From contig QXEO01000339.1 in the NCBI GenBank assembly GCA_007115705.1, positions 5,947,386 to 6,011,385 on the forward strand: DNA of 64,000 bases, written 5' to 3'. This document shows, piece by piece, positions 51,351-62,083 of this stretch. The notes below the pieces were generated by a model. That model did not search any database and had not been told where the DNA came from. It worked only from the letters and a program-made list of their open reading frames with translations. Numbering within the stretch: the stretch's first letter is position 1; the number at the start of each line of letters is the position of its first letter. The DNA comes from Dactylis glomerata (lineage: Eukaryota; Streptophyta; Magnoliopsida; Poales; Poaceae). Both the position numbers and the translations under genes were made by a program.

Positions 51351-51916
51351 TCAAGTAACATCAAGTGATGAAGCATCAAGCTCATAATTTGCTCTAAGAA
51401 TAGAGTCAAAAAGTAATTTCTTTCTTTTCCTAGGGAAGTGTTCCATACCTTTCGTTAGTGGAAATTGATATTTGATAGTGCCTTCCCTCATATCAATGAT
51501 GGCACCTACAGTTCGAAGAAAGGGTCTTCCCAAAATAATAGGACATGAAGCATGGCATTCAACGTCCATAACAAGAAAATCAACGGGAACAAGGTTATTG
51601 TTAACCACAATAAGAACATCATTAATCCTTCCCAAAGGTTTCTTCTTAGCAACATCAGCAATAGGAACATCAAAATAACTTTTTTCAAGAGGCGGTAAAT
51701 CAAGCATGTCATAAATCTTTCTAGGCATGATAGAAATACTAGCACCTAGATCACATAAAGCATGGCAATCAAAACCATTAATATGCATATCAATGATGGG
51801 TTCCCAACCATCTTCTAACTTCTTGGGAACAGAAGCTTTTTGCTTTAACTTTTCATCCCTAATTTTTATGAGAGCATTGGTAATATGCTTAGTAAAAGCA
51901 ACATTTAAAAAACTAG

Positions 51917-53566
51917 TGATACGTCTCCAATGTATCTATAATTTTTGATGCTCCATGCTTGTTTTTACACCATTTGCCTACTGTTTCGTTACACTTAGTG
52001 ACACTTTTATGCATTTTCTGGAACTAACCTATTAACAAGTTGCCACAGTGCCAGTTCCCTGTTTTCTGCTGTTTTTGTGTTTTAGAAGTGATACACAGGA
52101 AATATTCTCGGAATTGGACGAAACAAGTTCCTGAAGTCTTATTTTGTCTGGGAGCTTCCAGTTATCCGAAGAGAAGAAGGAGAGGGGCCACAGGCCGCCC
52201 TCACGCAGGGCTGGCGCGGCCCAGCCCCTGGCCGCGCCGCCCTGGCGTGAGGAGGCCTGGGGCCACCTCTGACATCGCCCCTTCGCCTATAAAGACCCCC
52301 CGACGAGAAAAACCTAAGTACCCGATCACTTTTCCGGAACACATCGCGATCCGCCACCGCCGTCGACCCGAAGATTGGGAGGGTCCAGAAGCTCTTTCTG
52401 GCACCCTGCCGGAGAGGGGAATCGCCACCGGAGGTCTTCTTCATTGCCATGCTTGCCTCCGGAGCGATGAGTGAGTAGTCTACCTTGGACTATGGGTCCA
52501 TAGCAGTAGCTAGATGGTTGTCTTCTCCACCATGTGCTTCATGTTTAGATCTCATGAGCTGCCCTACATGATTGAGATCACCGTTATGTAATTCTACATG
52601 TTTGGTTTGTTGGGATCCGATGAATATTGGTGTTATGATTGAGTTGCTATACTGAATATTATCTTTTGTTATCTCTATGTTGTTTATGATCTTGCATGCT
52701 CTCCGTTGTTAGTAGCTATCTTGGCCGAGTAGTTGCTAGTGACTCCAAGAGGGGGTATTTATGCTCGATAGTGGGTTCATGCATCTATTTAACCTGGGGG
52801 AGTGACATAAACCTCTAAGGTTGTAGATGTGCTGTTGCTACTAGGGAGAAAACAACATTCATATGCTCAAGGGCATATGCTTTGTTTACATTACACACTT
52901 TGCTTAATGCAATTATCTGTTGTTCGCAACTTAATACTTGTAGAGTTCTCGGATTGATTCGCCACAAGTGGATTATTAGTCATAGATGCAGTTGGATGGC
53001 GGTCTATGTATTTTGTTGTAATGCCCAGAGTAAATCTCATAGTGATCTTCTTGACATATCACGTTTATCTTTATTCTATCAATTGCCCAACTGTAATTTG
53101 TTTACCCAGCATGTGTTATTTATCTTATGGAGAGACACCACTAGTGAACTGTGGACCCCGGTCCTATTTCCATCATATTGCTATCACCTGTTTACTTTAC
53201 TCGCACTGTTTACTTTACTCGCATACTCTATTGTTTTCCACTCAATACACTCATAACCTTTGTTTCAAGCAAACCGGTGAGATTGACAACCTCATCGCAA
53301 GTTGGGAACAAAGTACTTGGTTGTGTTGTGTGCAGGTTCCGCGTTGCTACTGGCCGAAGACGAGTCAACAAGTGCGCCCTTGTTGGAGTGCTATTAAGCC
53401 AGTCTGCATCACCTTCAGTCGTTTGTCTCTCCTCTCTAAGATCGACATACCTTGGTTTCTTAACTGAGGGAAAACCAGCTGCTATACTCATCACACCTTC
53501 CTCTTAGGGTTCCCAACAGGCTGGTCATTCACCACGCACAAGGACTGACTGTCAACTAGGCAATCA
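51917..53566 (+). repeat. 5' LTR of element E
   Basis: It starts TGATACGTCTCCAATG and ends AGGCAATCA. A TATAAAG box lies at 52288-52294. It differs from the 3' LTR at about 37 positions by eye, nearly all transitions, and 23 of them fall in the first 560 bp. Confidence 0.95.
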
Positions 53567-53760
53567 GCTATTTTTCTGGCGCCGTTGCCGGGGAGGAAGT
53601 AGAAGACTTCTGCGAGGGGAGTTTTCGCACGCACATCCTTTACTTTGTTATTGTTTTGCTTTACTTTATTTATTTTACCTGCATCGTTTTATATCAAAAA
53701 CCCAAAAAAATTTAGAATCCTTGGTAGTTGTTTTTACTTGTTTACTTTCGTTTTGCTGAA

Positions 53761-55806
53761 ATGGCCAATCCTGAAAACACCAAGTTGTGTGATTTTACTA
53801 GCACGAACAATAGTGATTTTATCTGCACTCCTATTGCACCACTTGCTCCTGCTGCAAACTTTTATGAGATTAAACCTGCTTTGTTGAACCATGTTATGAA
53901 AGAGCAATTCTCTGGTGCTAGTACTGAAGATGCTGCAACTCATCTCAACAATTTTGTTGAGCTATGTGAGATGCAGAAATATAAGGATGTAGAAAGTGAT
54001 ATTATTAAGCTCAAGTTGTTTCCTTTTTCTTTGAGAGGAAAAGCTAAAGATTGGTTGCTGTCTTTGACTAAGAATAGTATTGATTCATGGGCTAAGTGCA
54101 AGGATGCTTTTATTGGTAGATACTATCCTCCTGCTAAAATTATATCTTTGCGTAGCAATATTATGAAGTTTAGTCAGTTTGATAATGAACATGTTGCTCA
54201 AGCGTGGGAAAAAATGAAATCTATGATAAAGAATTGCCCCACTCATAGACTGACTACTTGGATGATTGTCCAAACTTTTTATGCAGGACTGAATTTTTCT
54301 TCAAGGAACCTTTTGGATTCAGCTGCTGGAGGCACTTTTATGTCCCTTACCTTGGGCGCCGCAACAAAGCTACTTGACAACATGATGGTAAATTATTCCG
54401 AATGGCACACCGAGAGAGCTCCACAAGGTAAGAAGGTAAATTCTGTTGAGGAAACCTCTTCCTTGAATGATAAGATTGATACCATTATGGCTATGCTTGC
54501 TAATGATAGGACTCATGTTGATCCTAATAATGTTCCTTTAGCCTCTCTGGTTGCTCAAGAAGAGCATGTTGATGTGAATTTCATTAGAAATAATAATTTT
54601 AACAACAATGCTTATAGGAACAATTTTGCTAGTAACAATTATAGGCCGTATCCTTCTACCAATGGTAATGGTAATTCCTACAACAACACTAGGGCCGCAC
54701 CCTCCGAGCTTGAGGTAATGCTCAAGGACTTCATCGGTAAGCAAACGGCTTTTAACAAGTCTGTTGAGGAAAAGTTAGGTAAAATTAATATTCTTGCTTC
54801 TAAAGTTGATAGCCTTGCTCATGATGTTGAACTTCTGAAATTAAAAGTGTTGCCTAATGATGTGAAAGAGAACAATGTTTTTGCTACTGCTAACGCTATT
54901 CAAGTTAGAATTGATGAAAATATTAGATTGTTAGCGAAATTGCATGCCAGGTGGGAAAGAGAAGATGAGATGGCTAGAGAGATGAAGGTATGTACTATTA
55001 CTACCTCTAATTATGTTGCTCCTAATGCTAGCAATCCTCTTACTTTGATTGGGGTAGAGAAAACTCCCACTCCTTATGTTAAAAAGCCTAAAACTGCCAA
55101 AACTTTTTCTCAAAAGAGTGCTGAATTTTTTCGGAGTGTGGGAGATGATAGCTCTATTTCTTTTAATGATTTTGATGTTGATGGCTGCAATATATCTGAA
55201 GTTATTTTGTTCTTGCAAAAGCTTGCTTTGACTCCCAATGCTAGTTCTTTAAATGTTGCTTTTACTAAGCATATTACCAATGCTCTCATAAAAATTAGGG
55301 ATGAAAAGTTGAAGCAAAAAGCTTCTGTTCCCAAGAAGTTAGAAGATGGTTGGGAACCCATCATTGATATGCATTTTAATGGTTTTGATTGCCATGCTTT
55401 ATGTGATCTAGGTGCTAGTATTTCTATCATGCCTAGAAAGATTTATGACATGCTTGATTTACCACTGCTTGAAAAATGTTACTTTGATGTTCCTATTGCT
55501 GATGTTGCTAAGAGGAAACCTTTGGGAAGGATTAATGATGTTCTTATTGTGGTTAACAATAACCTTGTTCCCGTTGATTTTCTTGTTATGGACGTTGAAT
55601 GCCATGCTTCATGTCCTATTATTTTGGGAAGACCCTTTCTTCGAACTGTAGGTGCCATCATTGATATGAGGGAAGGCACCATCAAATATCAATTTCCAAT
55701 CAAGAAAGGTATGGAACACTTCCCTAGGAAAAGAAATAAATTACTTTTTGACTCTATTCTTAGAGCAAATTATGAGCTTGATGCTTCATCACTTGATGTT
55801 ACTTGA
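53761..55806 (+). CDS. gag: Gag with C-terminal retropepsin-like domain, element E (681 aa)
   Basis: The start is the ATG at 53761 (MANPENTKLCDF), 167 bp after the primer site; upstream in-frame codons lack an ATG. Residues about 60-190 form a retrotransposon gag (capsid) domain with the typical LFPFSLRGKAKDWLLSL and CKDAFIGRYYPP segments. A polar Asn-rich linker and a coiled-coil-like stretch follow (about 300-410). Near the end come the aspartic protease signature DLGAS (Asp549) and the second motif ILGRPF (about 621-626). I see no CCHC zinc knuckle. It would form the particle and may process it, but replication needs pol supplied by another element. The frame is intact despite about 2 percent LTR divergence. 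Confidence 0.85.
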   Translation: MANPENTKLCDFTSTNNSDFICTPIAPLAPAANFYEIKPALLNHVMKEQFSGASTEDAATHLNNFVELCEMQKYKDVESDIIKLKLFPFSLRGKAKDWLLSLTKNSIDSWAKCKDAFIGRYYPPAKIISLRSNIMKFSQFDNEHVAQAWEKMKSMIKNCPTHRLTTWMIVQTFYAGLNFSSRNLLDSAAGGTFMSLTLGAATKLLDNMMVNYSEWHTERAPQGKKVNSVEETSSLNDKIDTIMAMLANDRTHVDPNNVPLASLVAQEEHVDVNFIRNNNFNNNAYRNNFASNNYRPYPSTNGNGNSYNNTRAAPSELEVMLKDFIGKQTAFNKSVEEKLGKINILASKVDSLAHDVELLKLKVLPNDVKENNVFATANAIQVRIDENIRLLAKLHARWEREDEMAREMKVCTITTSNYVAPNASNPLTLIGVEKTPTPYVKKPKTAKTFSQKSAEFFRSVGDDSSISFNDFDVDGCNISEVILFLQKLALTPNASSLNVAFTKHITNALIKIRDEKLKQKASVPKKLEDGWEPIIDMHFNGFDCHALCDLGASISIMPRKIYDMLDLPLLEKCYFDVPIADVAKRKPLGRINDVLIVVNNNLVPVDFLVMDVECHASCPIILGRPFLRTVGAIIDMREGTIKYQFPIKKGMEHFPRKRNKLLFDSILRANYELDASSLDVT

Positions 55807-58720
55807 TTCACAATTTTCTGTGCCTAGCTCAAAGGCGTTAAAGAAAAGCACTCTTGGGAGATAACCCAATGTTTTATTTTTAGTACTTTTTCTTTTATTT
55901 GAGTCTTGGAAGTCATTACTAATGTAATGACCACTCCTTATCTTGTTTATTTCGTTTTTGTGCCAAGAGAAGCCTCTAATTTGAGTGAGGTAAAGATTTG
56001 GGGATGTTGCTGTCCTGAAACTGTTTTTGGTGCTGCACCGTACAAATTCGTATAAATTATCTGTATATCTTTTGGACCTGCAATTTCTTGTGCATATGCC
56101 CCAGGTTATATCCAAAATTTCGTTAGTTGAACACTTTTTGATTTGAGCAACAGAAAACCCCTCAAAAATTCGACCTTTGTCAGCTGTTCTGTTTTGACAG
56201 ATTTCTGCCAATATTTGTGTTTGCCGCTTTATCGCTTTCTTTTGAGTTCTTTTGATCATGGAACTTTTGGGGAAGTTGCTACAGTAGTATTTGCTATATA
56301 TGTGGTGGTTTTGGGTTGAAACCTGAAGCAAAAAGAGGTTAATTATATGTTATGCTACACTAATGTTGCTAATAGAATTGTGTTTAGTTTTGTATGAAGG
56401 AAGTTTTCAAGTGTAGGGATTGGAGAATGATGAGATGAGTTGAAGAATGGAAAAAAGCTCAAGCTTGGGGATGCCCATGCATCACCCCAAGAAATATCCA
56501 AGAAGTACAAGCGTCAAAGCTTGGGGATGCCCCCGAGGCACCCCTTCTTCATCGGCAAAAATCAGGTCACCTTTCAAAACACTATATTTTTATTGCTTCA
56601 TGCACTATGTGTTTTTCTTGGAGCATCAGTTGTTTTAGTTTTCTTAGTTAGTTTAGTTTTGTTTGCTGCAATAAATGGTTGGACCCCAACAAATTTCTTT
56701 GGAGGAGATGTACTCGTTTTCATTTGCAAAGAACACTCCGTTTTCATTCTTACAATTTCACCGGGTGTTCTTCTTTTTCTGCTACTGCTTTTGGTTTTCG
56801 TTTTCGCCTTGATTTGCGTTCAGACCTTGTCATATCTTTTCATCAAGGTGTATTTTTGCCTCTGATCTTTATTGGTTTTCATCAAAAGAGGTGTCTTTAA
56901 AAATTTCAAATGGTGTTGGAAAAGAGAAAAAGCTTTGTGCAAAATAGTGGTACAAGAAGAAGCTTGTGTAGACTGCGGCTTAGGCTTTTTCATGTCATGC
57001 TTGATGTCTTTTTGATAGTATGCTTAGTGGTTTTGCTATAGCATGACTTGTCTCAAATAACTGAGATTGCGTAATGAGCCTTTGAAAAATCATGCGTTGT
57101 TTTTATTGTATGGAAGCATTATTTTGGTTTTCTCCTTGATGCTTTATTTGGGTTGACTTGGCGCATGCTCACACATGTTAGACTCTTACAAAGTTGCCAA
57201 TAGCCTCTATGATCATTTAGTTTTTGACTTTTGATGCCATCTTATGCTTTTTTTAATGTCGCTTTGTCGCTTTGCATGATTATGGCCATTACTGCTCTCT
57301 TAGTTGGTCGCTCCCAGTCTTTTGCTAGCCCTCGCCTTGTACTGAGTATGAGCTCTACTCATGCATCCAACTCCTAAAAGCCAAAGTTTTCCAAAGTGTC
57401 CACCATACATACCTACTAGCAATTTGCTATTCCAAGTAAATTTGACTTGCTTTTATTTTCTCTTCAAATTAAACTCTTACCAGTGTTATGCGAAATTCGG
57501 TCAGTAAAGCTCTCACGAACCAGAAGGCACACTTTACTTTTTCCTGTTCTTAAAAATTTGACATTGTGGTCTCTTATGTTGAGTTGTTATGCTTGCAAGT
57601 TGTAAGTTGGAGACTAGCCCAGCCATGCAGTCATGGGCAAGCTTTCAACATTGCACTTCTTATTTGAGTTGATATCGTGATCTTTTGTTTATGGATGCCC
57701 ACGGTGTGAAATGAATTGGGAATCTTGTGGGGATCATGGAGTTTGTATATGTGTTAGGGAAATGCCGGGCCGCTAATCTAAGCCATGCATAATTCATGGT
57801 GGAAATTTGCAGCATACCCATGGTGAACATTCGACGACGCATCTCACAATAAAAAGCTAAACAAATGGCAAATAAAAGAGATGTCGAGGTGTTCATTGTC
57901 TGTTTGTCCTGTCATTTTGGTGTGGGCTTGTTCCATGTCATCGGGCACGGAGGTACCCCATTGGCGGTTCTCAATGATATGCATATATTTACAATGACAA
58001 GAGCCTTGCTTGGGACTCTAAGTAAAGTAGCATGAGGTTTGGGTACTCGTATTCACGGGACACGAGGTTTTCAACTTATGATTTGTCAAGCATATGCATC
58101 ATAATTGTTCTCGCATTAACTTTAACCATTCAAGATGCTTATGATGGGGGCAATGAGAGCTCAAAGCCGGTAAGTACCATAATTTTTGAAGGTTATAAAA
58201 CTTGCAATCACTGCTTCCCTCCGCGAAGGGCCTTTCTTCTACTTTTATGTTGTGTCACCACCTTCTACCTTTATGCACCGTCTAAGAGAGCATAGTTGTC
58301 ATTCTTAGTATAATATGCATTGTCCCAAAGTTCTTTGATCGATTCATATTGTTGGTTTCACTTGTTCTCAAATTATTTGTATCTAGTCGCCCTCTTAAAC
58401 TTGAAGGTGTCCTATGCATTTATGTTTTGCTCTCTTTGAAGGACAAGCTGAAAACCATTTGTATATTTTTCCTTATGATTTGAACACACGTTTGACTTTC
58501 ATTGTTTCATTTTCATGATCTTTTGTTTGTGTTCATTTGCATGTTTACAACATGGTTGCTAAGTTCTTATTGTCAAGATTATATCTTCATGCCCATGTTT
58601 TAAGTTCTTATGATCCCAGCTCACAAATGCTTACATATATGATCAAGATTGTGTAGGTGCATGTCACCTCAAAAATTATTCTTTTGTTATCACTTACCTA
58701 CTCGAGGATGAGCAGGAGTT
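55807..58720 (+). other. 3' non-coding body of element E
   Basis: About 2.9 kb without pol is collinear with A and D. Internal polypurine cores are exact at 56461-56474 and 56517-56530. The text between them encodes the same short reading (KLGDAH...PQEISKKYKRQSL) in every copy. Confidence 0.6.
57660..57896 (-). CDS. Conserved antisense frame in the 3' body of E (78 codons)
   Basis: It begins with ATG at 57896 (MNTSTSLLFAICLAFYCEMR) on the strand opposite to gag. Related frames occur at 9377-9165 in A, where the first codons are lost, and at 49259-49486 in D. C lacks this segment. The hydrophobic start could be a signal or membrane segment. The copies differ mostly by amino-acid changes, which argues against strong selection, so it may be only a by-product of DNA similarity. 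Confidence 0.25.
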   Translation of the reverse strand: MNTSTSLLFAICLAFYCEMRRRMFTMGMLQISTMNYAWLRLAARHFPNTYTNSMIPTRFPIHFTPWASINKRSRYQLK

Positions 58721-58735
58721 AAGCTTAGGGATGCT

Positions 58736-60385
58736 TGATACGTCTCCAACGTATCTATAATTTTTGATGCTCCATGCTTGTTTTTACACCATTTGCCTAT
58801 TGTTTCGTTACACTTAGTGGCACTTTTATGCATTTTCCGGAACTAACCTATTAACAAGTCGCCACAGTGCCAGTTCCCTGTTTTCTGCTGTTTTTGTGTT
58901 TCAGAAGTGATACACAGGAAATATTCTCGGAATTGGACGAAACAAGTTCCTGAAGTCTTATTTTGTCCAGGAGCTTCCAGTTATCCGAAGAGAAGAAGGA
59001 GAGGGGCCACAGGTCGCCCTCACGCAGGGCTGGCACAGCCTAGCCCCTGGCCACGCCGCCCTGGCGTGAGGAGGCCTGGGGCCACCTCTGACATCGCCCC
59101 TTCGCCTATAAAGACCCCCCGACGGGAAGAACCTAAGTACCCGATCACTTTTCTAGAACACATCGCGATCCGCCGCCGCCGTCGACCCGAAGATCGGGAG
59201 GGTCCAGAAGCTCTTCCCGGCACCCTGCCGGAGAGGGGAATCGCCACCGGAGGTCTTCTTCATCGCCATGCTTGCCTCTGGAGCGATGAGTGAGTAGTCT
59301 ACCTTGGACTATGGGTCCATAGCAGTAGCTAGATGGTTGTCTTCTCCACCATGTGCTTCATGTTTAGATCTCATGAGCTGCCCTACATGATTGAGATCAC
59401 CGTTATGTAATTCTACATGTTTGGTTTGTTGGGATCCGATGAATATTGGTGTTATGATTGAGTTGCTATACTGAATATTATCTTTTGTTATCTCTATGTT
59501 GTTTATGATCTTGCATGCTCTCCGTTGTTAGTAGCTATCTTGGCCGAGTAGTTGCTAGTGACTCCAAGAGGGGATATTTATGCTCGATAGTGGGTTCATG
59601 CCTCTATTTAACCTGGGGGAGTGACAGAAACCTCTAAGGTTGTAGATGTGTTGTTGCTACTAGGGAGAAAACAACATTCATATGCTCAAGGGCATATGCT
59701 TTGTTTACATTACACACTTTGCTTAATGCAATTATCTGTTGTTCGCAACTTAATACTCGTGGAGTTCTCGGATTGATTCGCCACAAGTGGATTATTAGTC
59801 ATAGATGCAGTTGGATGGCGGTCTATGTATTTTGTTGTAATGCCCAGAGTAAATCTCATAGTGATCTTCTTGACATATCACGTTTATCTTTATTCTATCA
59901 ATTGCCCAACTGTAATTTGTTTACCCAGCATGTGTTATTTATCTTATGGAGAGACACCACTAGTGAACTGTGGACCCCGGTCCTATTTCCATCATATTGC
60001 TATCACCTGTTTACTTTACTCGCACTGTTTACTTTACTCGCATACTCTATTGTTTTCCACTCGATACACTCATAACCTTTGTTTCAAGCAAACCGGTGAG
60101 ATTGACAACTTCATCGCAAGTTGGGAACAAAGTACTTGGTTGTGTTGTGTGCAGATTCCGCGTTGCTACTGGCCGAAGACGAGTCAACAAGTGCGCCCTT
60201 GTTGGAGTGCTATTAAGCCAGTCTGCATCACCTTCAGTCGTTTGTCTCTCCTCTCTAAGATCGACATATCTTGGTTTCTTAATTGAGGGAAAACCAGCTG
60301 CTCTACTCATCACACCTTCCTCTTGGGGTTCCCAACGGGCTGGTCATTCACCACGCACAAGGACTGACTGTCAACTAGGCAATCA
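58736..60385 (+). repeat. 3' LTR of element E
   Basis: It is 1650 bp and ends AGGCAATCA before the ACTAG duplication. Its TATAAAG box is at 59107-59113. Confidence 0.95.
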
Positions 60386-62083
60386 ACTAGCATTGGGAGT
60401 CAAAGCAAGCTTTTGCTAGAACAAAATAACTTCAGATATATTGCAGCCATCAACATCAAAATCATTAAAAGAAATAGAGCTATCATCCCCCACACTCCGA
60501 AAAATTTCAGCACTCTTTTGAGAAAAAGTTTTGGCAGTTTTAGGCTTTTTAACACAAGGAGTGGGAGTTTTCTCTACCCCAATCAAAGTAAGAGGATTGC
60601 TAGCATTAGGAGCAACATCATTAGAGGTAGTAATAGTACATACCTTCATCTCTCTAGCCATCTCATCTTCTCTTTCCCACCTGGCATGCAATTTCGCTAA
60701 CAATCTAATATTTTCATCAATTCCAACTTGAATAGCGTTAGCAGTAGAAAAAACATTATTCTCTTTCACATCATTAGGCAACACTTTTAATTTCAGAAGT
60801 TCAACATCATGAGCAAGGCTATCAACTTTAGAAGCAAGAATATCAATTTTGCCTAACTTTTCCTCAATAGACTTGCTAAAAGCAGTTTGCTTACCGATGA
60901 AGTCCTTGAGCATTACCTCAAGCTCGGAGGGCGCGGCCCTAGTGTTGTTGTAGGAATTACCATAAGAATTACCATAACCATTACCATTAGTAGAAGAATA
61001 TGGCCTATAATTGTTACTAGCAAAATTGTTCCTATAAGCATTGTTGTTAAAATTATTATTTCTAATGAAATTCACATCAACATGCTCTTCTCGAGCAACC
61101 AGAGAGGCTAAAGGAACATTATTAGGATCAACATGAGTCCTATCATTAGCAAGCATAGCCATAATGGTATCAATCTTATCATTCAAGGAAGAGGTTTCCT
61201 CAACAGAATTTACCTTCTTACCTTGTGGAGCTCTCTCGGTGTGCCATTCAGAATAATTTACCATCATGTTGTCGAGTAGCTTTGTTGCGGCGCCCAAGGT
61301 AAGGGACATAAAAGTGCCTCCAGCAGCTGAATCCAAAAGGTTCCTTGAAGAAAAATTCAGTCCTGCATAAAAAGTTTGGACAATCATCCAAGTAGTCAGT
61401 CCATGAGTGGGGCAATTCTTTATCATAGATTTCATTCTTTCCCAAGCTTGAGCAACATATTCATTATCAAACTGAGTAAATTTCATAATATTGCTACACA
61501 GAGATATAATCTTAGCAGGAGGATAGTATCTACCAATAAAAGCGTCCTTGCACTTAGCCCATGAATCAATACTATTCTTAGTCAAAGACAGCAACCAATC
61601 TTTAGCTTTTCCTCTCAAAGAAAAAGGAAACAACTTGAGCTTAATAATATCACTATCAACATCCTTATATTTCTGCATCTCACATAAGCTCAACAAAATT
61701 GTTGAGATGAGCTGCAGCATCTTCAGTACTAGCACCAGAGAATTGCTCTTTCATAACAAAGTTCAACAAAGCAGGCTTAATCTCATAAAAGTTTGCAGCA
61801 GTAGCAGTTGGTGCAATAGGAGTGCAGATAAAATCACTATTGTCCGTGCTAGTAAAGTCACACAACTTGGTGTTTTCAGGATTGGCCATTTCAGCAAAAC
61901 GAAAGTAAACAAGTAAAAACAACTACCAAGGATTCTAAATTTTTTGGGTTTTTGATATAAAACGATGCAGGTAAAATAAATAAAGTAAAGCAAAACAATA
62001 ACAAAGTAAAGGATGTGCGTGCGAAAACTCCCCTCGCAGAAGTCTTCTACTTCCTTCCCCGGCAACGGCGCCAGAAAAACAGC

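Larger units (their letters stand above)
51917..60385 (+). mobile_element. Element E: gag-protease LTR retrotransposon nested in D
   Basis: The element is 8469 bp with LTRs at 51917-53566 and 58736-60385, both 1650 bp. The duplication ACTAG lies at 51912-51916 and 60386-60390. The primer site is at 53577-53594. The polypurine tract at 58721-58735 carries one change (AAGCTTAGGG). It has an intact 681-residue gag-protease but no reverse transcriptase, RNase H or integrase. It inserted into the gag gene of D in opposite orientation. The DLGAS protease motif and tRNA-Asp primer suit the Athila-like branch of Gypsy. Confidence 0.95.
51351..61889 (-). pseudogene. gag-protease of element D, split by E and frameshifted
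   Basis: The start ATG is at 61889. The first part runs to about 60391. The retropepsin-like part resumes at 51911 beyond E and ends with TGA at 51351. One extra T near 61689, compared with E, shifts the frame just before the conserved CEMQKYKD segment, so the gene was broken there as well as by E's insertion at the ACTAG duplication. The protease part keeps DLGAS and ILGRPF. Apart from these lesions, the protein is close to the E protein. Confidence 0.85.

Noticed and set aside
55807..58720. Search for reverse transcriptase, RNase H or integrase in the bodies of A, C, D and E
   Set aside because: No frame of adequate length and no YxDD-type or integrase motif is present in any of the four; the bodies are non-coding apart from short frames.
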